From the NCBI GenBank assembly GCA_030654205.1, contig JAURXW010000421.1:1-10061 (forward strand): a stretch of DNA of 10,061 bases. Reading direction: 5' to 3'. The stretch comes from Bacteriovorax sp. Its GTDB lineage: Bacteria; Bdellovibrionota; Bacteriovoracia; Bacteriovoracales; Bacteriovoracaceae. A model generated the notes under the pieces. That model saw only the letters and a list, made by a program, of their open reading frames with translations. It made no database searches and was not told where the DNA came from. Below, in pieces: positions 1 to 6,826 of this stretch; positions within the stretch are counted from its first letter, which is position 1, and each line of letters starts with the position of its first letter. The position numbers and the translations under genes were made by a program.

Positions 1-909
1 CACTTACTACAATCTGCACTCATGAAAGTATTAGGGCCCCATGTAAAGCAAGCGGGTTCATTGGTTACTGCTGAAAAATTACGATTTGATTTTACTCACC
101 TTCAAGCTTTAACAAAAGATGAAGTTCAACAAGTAGAGAATTTAGTTAATGCTGAAATTCAAAAAGGCATGAGTGTCGCCGCCAATATCATGAATATGGA
201 TGAGGCCGTTAAACTAGGTGCTATGGCCTTATTTGGTGAAAAATATGGCAATATTGTACGAGTTTTAACCATGGGTAAATTTTCAACCGAATTATGCGGA
301 GGTACTCATGTACACAACACTGGCGAAATTGGACTAATTACGATTCTTTCTGAAACTTCGCTCGCAACGGGTGTTCGTAGAATTGAAGCGACTACTTCTG
401 AAACGGCCATAAATTATTTATCTCATCGATCACAAATACTTAAAAAAGTAGAAATGCTATTTAATGATAAAGAGGATAAAGCCTTTGCTAAAATTGAAAA
501 TCTTATTAGAGACGCCAAGGAAAAACAAAAAGAAATAGAATCATTAAAAGATAAAATTCAAGCTTCAGAATCAAAAGAGCTATTTTCAACTGTAGAAATA
601 ATAGGCGGACTTGATATCGCGATTATCGAAGTGCCTCTTGAAAATGACTTAAGAAAGCTATCAGATTTATTTATTAGTAAATTCCAAAACGGTGCTGTTG
701 TTCTCTATAATAAAAATGGATCTGTTTTAGTCCGTGCAAGTAAAGGTGCATCGAAAATTAATGCGGGTGAATTATTAAAAGAAATTCTTTCTGTTATAAA
801 TGGCAAAGGTGGCGGCAAGCCCGACATGGCCCAAGGATCTGGAGATGCAAATTTGATTGCTAAAATTAAACCGCATGCTCAAAATTTATTAATTGCTAAA
901 CTGAGTTGA
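1..909 (+). CDS. alaS: Alanyl-tRNA synthetase, C-terminal part (editing and C-Ala domains), 5' truncated by window
   Basis: AlaRS charges tRNA-Ala in the cytoplasm and hydrolyses mischarged Ser- or Gly-tRNA. The reading frame is open from base 1, so the ATG at 22 is an internal methionine and the gene begins upstream; 302 residues are visible. The first codon is His, followed by LLQSAL, matching the second His of the editing-site HxxxH motif (E. coli H568). The CGGTH motif lies at visible residues 99-103. Its Cys is 98 residues after that first His, the same spacing as E. coli H568 to C666, so the zinc/editing centre appears intact. A coiled stretch (about 150-185) precedes the C-terminal DHHA1/C-Ala domain, with its glycine-rich GGGKPDMAQGSG segment near residues 270-281. 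The catalytic aminoacylation domain lies outside the window. The stop is followed 15 bases later by the peptide-binding lipoprotein gene, so the two may be co-transcribed. Confidence 0.97.
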   Translation, partial: HLLQSALMKVLGPHVKQAGSLVTAEKLRFDFTHLQALTKDEVQQVENLVNAEIQKGMSVAANIMNMDEAVKLGAMALFGEKYGNIVRVLTMGKFSTELCGGTHVHNTGEIGLITILSETSLATGVRRIEATTSETAINYLSHRSQILKKVEMLFNDKEDKAFAKIENLIRDAKEKQKEIESLKDKIQASESKELFSTVEIIGGLDIAIIEVPLENDLRKLSDLFISKFQNGAVVLYNKNGSVLVRASKGASKINAGELLKEILSVINGKGGGKPDMAQGSGDANLIAKIKPHAQNLLIAKLS

Positions 910-924
910 GAGAACTGAATTAAT

Positions 925-2643
925 ATGAAAAAGTTTATTATTTTATTTTGTATTCTTATTTTTGGCTGTAGTAAAAATGAAGATCACAAAAACTTAAAAA
1001 CACTAAAAATTTCTTTAACGAGCGAAGTTTCAACTCTTGATCCTGTAAATTCTTACGATAATGTTTCAGGATCTGTTATCTACAATATCTATGAACAGTT
1101 ATTTGAGTATCATTATCTGAATCGCCCATACGAACTCAAGCCATTACTGGCCGAAAGTATGCCGACTATGGAAAATCAGGGTAAACGATACGTAATTAAA
1201 TTAAAAAAAAATATCCGCTATCATAATCATCCTGCATTTAACGGAAAAACTCGTTATGTAAAAGCCGCTGATTTTATAACACAAATTAAACGTCTGTCCT
1301 TCACGCCGCTAAACTCAACTGGTTGGTGGGTTATTGATGGAGTTATTGAAGGGGTTAATGATTTTAAAAAAATAGTAGGCAACGATTTCAATAAATTAAA
1401 AAAAACTTCTATTAAAGGAGTTACTGCGCCCGATGATTACACTCTTATTATCGATCTAACTCAGCCATCTCCTCAATTTATCTATAAACTGGCCATGAGT
1501 TTTCTTTCTCCTTTGCCGATGGAAGTCGTAGAATATGAAAAAAATGATTTAAGACTCCACACCGCAGGAACGGGGCCATTTTATATATCCAAAATTGATC
1601 CATCAAAAGAAATAATTCTAAGCAAATATGATGGTTACCACGAAAGTTTTTATCCTTCAGAAGGTGATCGATATGCTAATAGCCGTGGGCTTTTAAAAGA
1701 CAGCCGAGAAAAAATTCCATTTATTGATTCCATTCATTTTAAAATTATTAAAGAAAATGATCTTCGTTACAAACTTTTTATTAAAAATGAATTGGATTAT
1801 ATTGTTTTACCACAAGAATATTTTTCTCAAGTTTTTGATGATGTGGGAAATTTGCAAGAAAAAATTAAAGCAACAGATATTCGTCTTCAAACATTGCCGA
1901 CCCTTACCTATTGGTGGCTTTCATTTAATATGAGAGACTCATTAGTTGGTAAAAATTATAATCTTCGTATGGCCATTGCAAACGCCATTGATGTGAATAA
2001 ATATATTCAACTTTTTACGAATAATACTGGTCAAAAAGCGAATTCCATTCTTCCGCCAGGCATTTTAGGTTACGACCCATCGGCCACCTTGCCATATGAT
2101 TTTAACCGCGCCAATGCTATTAACTTATTGGCCAAGTCCGGCTACCCAAATGGAAAAAACTTACCTGAGTTAATTTACGACACAAGAAGTGAATCTAAAG
2201 TAGATATTGATAAGGCGGAATTCTTTAAAGAACAATTATCTCAAATTGGAATTAAAGTTAAAATTGTAAAAAATAATTATATACAATATTTAGAAAAGTC
2301 TCGCACTGGCCATTTACAATTTTTTCAAGATGGCTGGACTCTCGATTATCCTGATGCTGAAAATGTTTTTCAACTTCTAGTTTCAAGTAATTATCCCCCT
2401 GGTCCTAATGCATCCTTTTATACAAATAAGTTTTTTAATCAAATGTATGATCGTTTAATTAAACTTCCTGATGGATTAGAGAAAAAAAATCTTATTAATA
2501 AAATGGAAAAAGAAGTTAATCAAAATACCCCATGGATTATGCTATATTATTCTCGCAATTTTATTTTGTACCATGACAATCTCAAAAACTACCGTCCTTC
2601 AGACTTAACTACCAATTACCCTAAATACGTTCGAGTTAAATAG
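925..2643 (+). CDS. Oligopeptide/dipeptide ABC transporter substrate-binding lipoprotein (SBP family 5, OppA/DppA-like)
   Basis: This is the extracytoplasmic solute receptor that would hand peptides to an ABC permease. The 572 residues begin with a lipoprotein signal (MKKF, a hydrophobic run, then IFGC with the lipid-modified Cys at residue 15), predicting a membrane-anchored periplasmic protein. The family-5 fold is supported by the early TLDPVNSYDNVS...YEQLFEY stretch (about 37-62), the TAGTGPFY segment at 213-220, the RMAIANAIDVNKYI block, and the DGWTLDYPDAENVFQLL segment near the C-terminus. Length is close to normal for OppA-type proteins. Ribosome binding looks weak: GAGAG at 908-912 overlaps the alaS stop and is 12 bases from the ATG. 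No permease or ATPase gene lies in the window, so this is an orphan receptor here and its ligand cannot be predicted. A weak hairpin follows the stop. Confidence 0.93.
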   Translation: MKKFIILFCILIFGCSKNEDHKNLKTLKISLTSEVSTLDPVNSYDNVSGSVIYNIYEQLFEYHYLNRPYELKPLLAESMPTMENQGKRYVIKLKKNIRYHNHPAFNGKTRYVKAADFITQIKRLSFTPLNSTGWWVIDGVIEGVNDFKKIVGNDFNKLKKTSIKGVTAPDDYTLIIDLTQPSPQFIYKLAMSFLSPLPMEVVEYEKNDLRLHTAGTGPFYISKIDPSKEIILSKYDGYHESFYPSEGDRYANSRGLLKDSREKIPFIDSIHFKIIKENDLRYKLFIKNELDYIVLPQEYFSQVFDDVGNLQEKIKATDIRLQTLPTLTYWWLSFNMRDSLVGKNYNLRMAIANAIDVNKYIQLFTNNTGQKANSILPPGILGYDPSATLPYDFNRANAINLLAKSGYPNGKNLPELIYDTRSESKVDIDKAEFFKEQLSQIGIKVKIVKNNYIQYLEKSRTGHLQFFQDGWTLDYPDAENVFQLLVSSNYPPGPNASFYTNKFFNQMYDRLIKLPDGLEKKNLINKMEKEVNQNTPWIMLYYSRNFILYHDNLKNYRPSDLTTNYPKYVRVK

Positions 2644-2658
2644 TTGATATCCAGGCTA

Positions 2659-2686
2659 AAGGATTTGCTTTAATAGGCAAATCCTT
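2659..2686 (+). terminator. Possible hairpin terminator after the peptide-binding protein gene
   Basis: A perfect 10-bp inverted repeat (AAGGATTTGC at 2659-2668, GCAAATCCTT at 2677-2686) with an 8-base loop begins 15 bases after the stop codon. Position and symmetry suit a transcription end. However, the stem is AT-rich and is followed by CCATATTTAATATT rather than a T-tract, so intrinsic termination would be weak. Confidence 0.4.
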
Positions 2687-2741
2687 CCATATTTAATATT
2701 CCAACTCTCCAGTTCTTATTTTTACCATTTTAGTGCCGATA

Positions 2742-2781
2742 GTTTCTTTAAGATTCAAAGACTGCACTTTGAATAAGAAAC
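2742..2781 (+). promoter_or_regulatory. Hairpin in the 5' leader of the small exported-protein gene
   Basis: GTTTCTT (2742-2748) pairs with AAGAAAC (2775-2781), and ATTCAAAG (2753-2760) pairs with CTTTGAAT (2767-2774). This gives 15 bp with a 4-base bulge (TAAG) on the left arm and a 6-base loop. The right arm ends directly against the weak GAG (2782-2784) that is the only Shine-Dalgarno candidate for the ATG at 2791. TTCTTATT at 2713-2720 is also complementary to AATAAGAA at 2772-2779, so a competing fold exists. A control role is inference; the complementarity is visible. Confidence 0.5.
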
Positions 2782-2790
2782 GAGTTTAAT

Positions 2791-3195
2791 ATGAAAAAAT
2801 ATTTTGAATTACCTGTTATCTTTATGGTTACACTAGCTTTCACTGCATCAATGGCCATTGCTAAGGATTATGTTATTTACAGTATTTCTCAAGACATTCC
2901 AATGGGAATAGAAAAAGAAGTACTCCGTAAAAATTTTTACATTGATATGGGAAAAAACCAGGGCGTAGTCAAGGGCTCAGTGCTTGATGTGTTTCGCGTA
3001 GTTTCAGTTCTTGATCCCTATGAAAGCAAAAAAAGATTTAACCATAAAATTAAAATTGGTGAAGTCAAAGTACTACATTCTGAAGATGGTTCTTCAATAG
3101 GTATGCTCAACAAATTTGAAAATGTTGACGAAACTCCCGTTTTTGAAATTGGAAAACTTATGATTGGTGACGTCGTTTCCGCGCATGTAAAATAA
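2791..3195 (+). CDS. Small exported beta-rich protein, FlgT C-terminal-like domain (tentative)
   Basis: This is a 134-residue protein of unknown function. The N-terminus is a classical Sec signal peptide: MKK, a hydrophobic core at about 7-21, then an A-I-A signal-peptidase I site at 22-24 before Lys25. A periplasmic location is therefore likely. The mature part (about 110 residues) alternates short hydrophobic strands and turns. The pattern (YIDMGKNQGVVKGSVLDVFRVV, KIKIGEVKVLHSEDGSSIGML, FEIGKLMIGDVVSAHVK) resembles the small barrel found at the C-terminus of FlgT-type proteins and in other exported proteins, where an 'NxGxxxGVxxGxxxxVxR' segment recurs. That assignment is a pattern impression only. 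No flagellar genes are nearby. The gene has a structured leader (hairpin 2742-2781) and lies in the same direction as its neighbours, with 66 bases to the next start. Confidence 0.8.
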   Translation: MKKYFELPVIFMVTLAFTASMAIAKDYVIYSISQDIPMGIEKEVLRKNFYIDMGKNQGVVKGSVLDVFRVVSVLDPYESKKRFNHKIKIGEVKVLHSEDGSSIGMLNKFENVDETPVFEIGKLMIGDVVSAHVK

Positions 3196-3202
3196 TAAAA
3201 CT

Positions 3203-3261
3203 AGAGCTAAATACTATTAACTTACTTACAAAGTCATTTCTTTGAAATAGTCTGATGCTCT
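3203..3261 (+). repeat. Nested complementary arms filling the spacer before the glycosyltransferase gene
   Basis: Three nested complementary pairs lie in the 66-base spacer: AGAGC 3203-3207 with GCTCT 3257-3261, ACTATT 3213-3218 with AATAGT 3246-3251, and CAAAG 3229-3233 with CTTTG 3240-3244. The outer arm ends at the base before the ATG at 3262. Each arm is short and internal loops separate them, so stability is uncertain. Confidence 0.3.
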
Positions 3262-4254
3262 ATGAAATTTAGTATCATTATTGTTACATTCAATCGACGA
3301 AAATCTTTAATGGATTGTCTTCAATCTATCAATACTCAAATTTTCAATACTCCCTTTGAAGTTATTGTTATTCTCAATGGCGATATTTCTTATCGGGAAA
3401 AATATAAATCAACTTTTCCTAATTTTAACTTTATTCACATTCCCCAAACGACCAATGCTGATGCTCGAAATATCGCAATCCAAAAAGCGATTGGCGAATA
3501 TATTTTTTTCTTAGAAGATGACTGTATTCTGCCAAATAATTATTTCACACAAATAGATTTTAACAATAACTGGGATGTCTTAAGTGGCCCTGATCAAACG
3601 CCACTACACGCCTCAGCTGCGCAAACTCTTATAGGAAGGGCATTGGCCTCTCCATTTTGCATGGGGCCGGCCTTCAAGCGACATTCACGCCAATCTCGTT
3701 ATAATAATCATGCCAGTGAAGATAGTTTAGTTATTTGTAATTTGTGGTTTAAAGCACAACTTTTTAAAAAAAACGGCTTCTCATTTGACCGAGCGCTTTT
3801 TAAAAATGAAGAATTTTATTTATTAAAAAGGATGGCAGAAAAAAATGTCCTCTTTCACTATGATCCAAATCTTTTTGTTTATCATTTGAGACCCGCAAGC
3901 CTGGAAAGATTAGGTGCTGCTTTAATTCAAAGTGGAAAATTCCGAACTATTACATTTTTCTCCACTCCTAAAAAAAATGAACTCATTTATTTTCTGCCCT
4001 TGCTTTTTTCTGTGTTTTTTTTCGGCATGATTTTTCATCCAAATATTTGGTTTTTGCTAGCAATTGGATTATTTACGATTGCCGTTCTCGTTTTCGGAAT
4101 AATAACTCATCGACGCCTAAGTCTACGGTTTGTGCTGCTTCATTATTATATTTTATTTTGTTATAATATTGGTTTACTAAAAGGAGTTTGGCCCGCCCTT
4201 TTAAAAATTTATATACATATTAAGAATGGAAAGTGGCCGGCATTTACTCGTTAA
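3262..4254 (+). CDS. Family 2 glycosyltransferase (GT-A fold) with C-terminal membrane segments
   Basis: This protein should transfer a sugar from an activated nucleotide donor to an envelope glycan or lipid at the inner face of the membrane; donor and acceptor cannot be read from sequence. The 330 residues begin with the GT2 first strand (FSIIIVTFNRRKSL), then VIVILNGD and the acidic FLEDDC motif with E85-D86-D87, the likely nucleotide-sugar/metal site. A second acidic pair, E183-E184 in FKNEEFYLLKRM, is placed like the catalytic-base region of GT2 enzymes. Hydrophobic stretches at about 241-258 and 262-282 look like two membrane segments. A further hydrophobic, aromatic region at about 287-310 may be a third or an amphipathic helix. 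The ATG at 3262 has no clear Shine-Dalgarno, but the GT2 fold begins at residue 3, so this start is right. The gene's last 11 bases overlap a convergent gene on the opposite strand. Confidence 0.92.
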   Translation: MKFSIIIVTFNRRKSLMDCLQSINTQIFNTPFEVIVILNGDISYREKYKSTFPNFNFIHIPQTTNADARNIAIQKAIGEYIFFLEDDCILPNNYFTQIDFNNNWDVLSGPDQTPLHASAAQTLIGRALASPFCMGPAFKRHSRQSRYNNHASEDSLVICNLWFKAQLFKKNGFSFDRALFKNEEFYLLKRMAEKNVLFHYDPNLFVYHLRPASLERLGAALIQSGKFRTITFFSTPKKNELIYFLPLLFSVFFFGMIFHPNIWFLLAIGLFTIAVLVFGIITHRRLSLRFVLLHYYILFCYNIGLLKGVWPALLKIYIHIKNGKWPAFTR

Positions 4255-4480
4255 GAGAATGCAGCAAAGTTCTTCTTTCTTTTAAACTTGCCGTCATTTT
4301 ATTAATTGCTTCTATTGCTCTTTCTAAGCGATCTATGTCTTTAGCTTCTATAGGCTTCTGCTCTTTTAGCGATCTTAGGACAAAACTAGACATGCCATGT
4401 GCGACAACAATATGGTTTGCAATGTCATGTAAAAATTTTCTCTCTCCAAGTGCTAGTTCTTCAATTGTTGGTACTGTCAT
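4244..4480 (-). CDS. Stand-alone DHp-like (histidine phosphoacceptor hairpin) mini-protein
   Basis: A 78-residue cytoplasmic protein, predicted as two long helices (about 5-42 and 46-77) joined by a Pro-containing turn. Helix 1 carries KFLHDIANHIVVAHGM, in which H18-D19-x-x-N22 matches the H-box of histidine-kinase dimerisation domains and of the Spo0B-type phosphotransferase (H-D-x-x-N). Helix 2 (IDRLERAIEAINKMTASLKERRTLLHSL) is amphipathic, as expected for the second arm of a four-helix-bundle dimer. No ATP-binding (HATPase) domain, membrane segment or receiver is present, so it could only receive or relay a phosphate from another protein, or act as a dimeric scaffold. Those roles are inference. 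The gene has a strong Shine-Dalgarno (AGAGAGG, complement of 4488-4494, 7 bases from the ATG). It follows another small gene on the same strand by 42 bases, and its 3' end overlaps the glycosyltransferase gene by 11 bases. Confidence 0.85.
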   Translation of the reverse strand: MTVPTIEELALGERKFLHDIANHIVVAHGMSSFVLRSLKEQKPIEAKDIDRLERAIEAINKMTASLKERRTLLHSLNE

Positions 4481-4522
4481 ATTTAAACCTCTCTATTGAG
4501 ATATCTTAACATAGAGCCTATT

Positions 4523-4783
4523 TTAAATAATTTTTTTATACTTTATTAATTCTACCTCTAGGATTTCCTGATAAACTCGCTTGCTTTTTACCCATAATAA
4601 ATAATCATCTCCTTTACTCAAGTGCTCCATTTCCAACTCTCTTTTGCTTTTATATAAATGAATCTCTTTTATTTTTTCACCTGCGTAATAACCCTTAAAG
4701 TGAAATTTATAATAGGCTAAACCCTTCTCCAGCCCTTTTTTTCTAGAAATGCATCGGCTTATAACTAAAATTAATTCTTGCAT
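4523..4783 (-). CDS. Conserved-looking small protein of unknown function
   Basis: I do not recognise this 86-residue protein. It has no signal peptide or membrane segment and is strongly basic (many Lys/Arg), so it is probably cytoplasmic. After a short hydrophobic strand (LILVISRCI) the sequence reads as alternating strands: LAYYKFHFKGYY, KIKEIHLYKSK, GDDYLLWVKSKRVYQEILEVELIKYKKI. The GDDYLLWVK turn-strand, together with the basic residues, is compatible with a small beta barrel such as an OB-fold nucleic-acid binder, but that is speculative. It is a genuine gene judging by its good Shine-Dalgarno (GGAG, complement of 4790-4793, 6 bases from the ATG) and by the co-directional DHp-like gene 42 bases downstream, with which it probably forms a two-gene transcript. 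It diverges from the acyl-CoA synthetase gene across a 102-base spacer. Confidence 0.72.
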   Translation of the reverse strand: MQELILVISRCISRKKGLEKGLAYYKFHFKGYYAGEKIKEIHLYKSKRELEMEHLSKGDDYLLWVKSKRVYQEILEVELIKYKKII

Positions 4784-4803
4784 AAATCACTCCGGTAATT
4801 AAT

Positions 4804-4831
4804 CCTTTGAACTGCAAAAATTGCGCAAAGG
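4804..4831. promoter_or_regulatory. Inverted repeat with TTGCGCAA palindrome in the divergent spacer
   Basis: In the 102-base spacer between the leftward small-gene pair and the rightward acyl-CoA synthetase gene, CCTTTG (4804-4809) pairs with CAAAGG (4826-4831), and GCAA (4814-4817) pairs with TTGC (4821-4824). The 8-base perfect palindrome TTGCGCAA lies at 4821-4828. The position suits a shared operator for divergent promoters. I find no convincing -35/-10 pair on either strand, so the promoters here are undefined. Confidence 0.4.
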
Positions 4832-4885
4832 TTTTTGGAGTAACATACCGAAATTAAATTAAACTTATTAAATGAAGGCTCAAAA

Positions 4886-6718
4886 ATGATCGCTGACAAA
4901 ACAATTTCTAAAATGTTTTTAAAGAAAGCAACCAAGTCTCTCCATAAAAAGGCAATTGGATGGGTAGATGGAAATGATTTGCATTTTTTTACGAATGAAA
5001 TTTATCTTCAAAAAGTTAAAATATATTTTTATGGCCTAATTAAATTGGGACTTCAGACTCAAGAAAAAGTTGCGATTTTAGGACACACCTGTAAAGAATG
5101 GCATTTCTTTGATCTTGCTGCTCTTACTGCTAGAGGAATTGTCACACCAATTTATCCCACTTACCTGGCCCATGAAGTAGAGTTTATTCTTAATCATAGT
5201 GAAACAAAATTTTTGATTTTAGAAAATGAAGGACAAATGCAAAAAGTTCTTGAAACTCAAGATAAGCTCCCCTTGTTGAAATATATTATTGCCATCAAAG
5301 ATATTTCTGACGATTCAAAACAAAAGTTACGCTCAGATATTAATTTTTATACTTTCCAACATTTTATAGAACTTGGAACTGCCGAAATGCAACTTTCTCC
5401 AAAGCGTTTTGAAGAGACTCTGGCCAGTGGAACTGGTAGTGATCTTGCTTCTATTATCTACACCTCTGGGACAACTGGTGACCCTAAGGGCGCTGTCATT
5501 ACTCAAACCGCGTTTTGTGCCATGCTCGACAATGTTAATAGCTCATTAAAAACAAATATATTACCGACGGATCGTTTCTTAATTTTTCTTCCGCTTTCAC
5601 ATGTCTTGGGTCGATGTGACTCTTTGCTCAACCTCATCTTTGAATCAGAAAGCGTATACGCTGAATCACTCGATAAAGTTGTCGATAATCTTCAAATCGC
5701 TAAACCTACTATTTTAATTTCAGTTCCACGTATATTTGAAAAAATTTACAGTAAGGTGATGGACTCAATCCAAAAAGAATCTGAATTAAAGAAAAAAGTT
5801 TTTGAATGGGCCCTTTCTGTTTCCAACACTTATTACGAAAAAATCAATCAAGATAAATCACCAACACCTTTGCAAATTATTCAAAAAAATATTGCCTATA
5901 AATTAGTTTTTGAAAAAATTTACAATCGTCTCGGTGGACGTATCCGTTTTTTAGTTTCAGGTGGAGCTCCCCTCTCACCAGATATTATGATTTTTTTACA
6001 AAATGCCAATCTAACTATCCTTGAAGGATATGGTCTTACGGAAACAATCGCCCCATGTATTTTAAATCCAGTTGTTCGACAAATTCCTGGAACTATTGGG
6101 CTCCCACTTGGAGACGTTCAAGTAAAATTTGCAAATGATGGTGAGATCATGCTGAAGACTCAAGCGTTATTTTCTAATTATTATAAAAATGAGCCGGCCA
6201 CAACTGAAGCCTTTGACAAAGATGGATGGTTTCTCACTGGAGACATTGGAGAATTAACTAATGATGGTTATGTTAAAATTACCGATCGAAAAAAAGATAT
6301 TATTATTACGAGTGCTGGAAAAAATGTAGCTCCTCAAAAAATTGAAAATATTCTAAAACTTCAAAAGCACATCTCTAACGCTATGGTTGTGGGCGATAAA
6401 CGCAAATTCTTAATAGCCATTATCAGTATCGATCGCGATGCCTTTCTCGACGAACTAGATGCCATGGGAATTTCCGGACGGCCACCCTACGAAGAACTGG
6501 CCAACGATTCTAAGATTTATGCCGTTATTGATCAGGAAATACAAGCCGCTAACGCAGAGCTAGCCAGCTTTGAAAGTATTAAGGGATTTTTTATCGCCAA
6601 GAATGATTTTGCGGTAGAAAATGGCCAAATAACTCCCTCTTTAAAACTAAAAAAGAAAGTCATACTCAATGTCTACAAAGACGAGATTGACGCTCTGTAC
6701 AAAAAGCTCGAATCTTAA
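4886..6718 (+). CDS. Long-chain fatty acid-CoA ligase (AMP-forming acyl-CoA synthetase)
   Basis: This enzyme activates a long-chain fatty acid with ATP and CoA to acyl-CoA through an acyl-adenylate, feeding beta-oxidation or phospholipid synthesis at the inner membrane. The 610 residues hold the full set of adenylating-enzyme motifs. These are the phosphate-binding loop TSGTTGDPKG (193-202), GYGLTE (381-386), the ATP-ribose TGD (451-453), the hinge DRKKD (467-471) and the C-terminal catalytic lysine in NGQITPSLKLKK (K587). Length and the TDRKKDIIITSAGKNVAPQKIEN segment fit the COG1022/FAA1-type long-chain branch rather than the shorter FadD type. No membrane span is evident. The start is fixed by GAAGG at 4874-4878, 7 bases before the ATG. 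No other fatty-acid genes are adjacent. Only a weak, unconvincing hairpin separates its stop from the rpoZ promoter. Confidence 0.95.
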   Translation: MIADKTISKMFLKKATKSLHKKAIGWVDGNDLHFFTNEIYLQKVKIYFYGLIKLGLQTQEKVAILGHTCKEWHFFDLAALTARGIVTPIYPTYLAHEVEFILNHSETKFLILENEGQMQKVLETQDKLPLLKYIIAIKDISDDSKQKLRSDINFYTFQHFIELGTAEMQLSPKRFEETLASGTGSDLASIIYTSGTTGDPKGAVITQTAFCAMLDNVNSSLKTNILPTDRFLIFLPLSHVLGRCDSLLNLIFESESVYAESLDKVVDNLQIAKPTILISVPRIFEKIYSKVMDSIQKESELKKKVFEWALSVSNTYYEKINQDKSPTPLQIIQKNIAYKLVFEKIYNRLGGRIRFLVSGGAPLSPDIMIFLQNANLTILEGYGLTETIAPCILNPVVRQIPGTIGLPLGDVQVKFANDGEIMLKTQALFSNYYKNEPATTEAFDKDGWFLTGDIGELTNDGYVKITDRKKDIIITSAGKNVAPQKIENILKLQKHISNAMVVGDKRKFLIAIISIDRDAFLDELDAMGISGRPPYEELANDSKIYAVIDQEIQAANAELASFESIKGFFIAKNDFAVENGQITPSLKLKKKVILNVYKDEIDALYKKLES

Positions 6719-6748
6719 ATTCTTTAGGGACAATGGGCCCTTCTCTCT

Positions 6749-6777
6749 TTGACAAAAATGTTCTTTGGGAATATAAC
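6749..6777 (+). promoter_or_regulatory. Sigma-70 type promoter of rpoZ
   Basis: A perfect -35 box TTGACA (6749-6754) is followed, after exactly 17 bases (6755-6771), by a -10 box TATAAC (6772-6777). This is one base off consensus and the best promoter in the window. A second -10 candidate, perfect TATAAT at 6787-6792, lies just downstream with a poorer -35 (TTGGGA 6765-6770, 16-base spacer), so tandem starts are possible. Confidence 0.8.
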
Positions 6778-6826
6778 CTAAAGTTCTATAATCCTTTTTA
6801 GGCGCCTTAACGGGCAGGAGATATCC

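Noticed and set aside
22..24. ATG at 22 as the start of a short alaS-like protein
   Set aside because: The frame is open to base 1 and the preceding codons match AlaRS, including the second His of the HxxxH motif, so the gene continues upstream.
1724..1933. Open frame within the peptide-binding protein gene on the same strand
   Set aside because: It lies wholly inside a confident gene in another frame, is low-complexity Lys/Leu/Phe-rich as expected from an AT-rich shadow, and has no ribosome site.
3255..3272. Five-codon frame overlapping the glycosyltransferase start
   Set aside because: No ribosome site and too short to distinguish from chance.
4233..4499. Rightward open frame opposite the DHp-like gene
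   Set aside because: It is antisense to a gene with a strong Shine-Dalgarno and a recognisable H-box; the frame itself has no recognisable motif.
4872..4889. Five-codon upstream frame whose stop overlaps the acyl-CoA synthetase ATG
   Set aside because: It has no ribosome site of its own and its first codons are simply the Shine-Dalgarno region of the real start; probably chance.
6726..6741. Possible terminator after the acyl-CoA synthetase gene
   Set aside because: Only 4 bp of pairing (AGGG with CCCT) around an 8-base loop and a mixed TCTCTCTTT tail; too weak to call.
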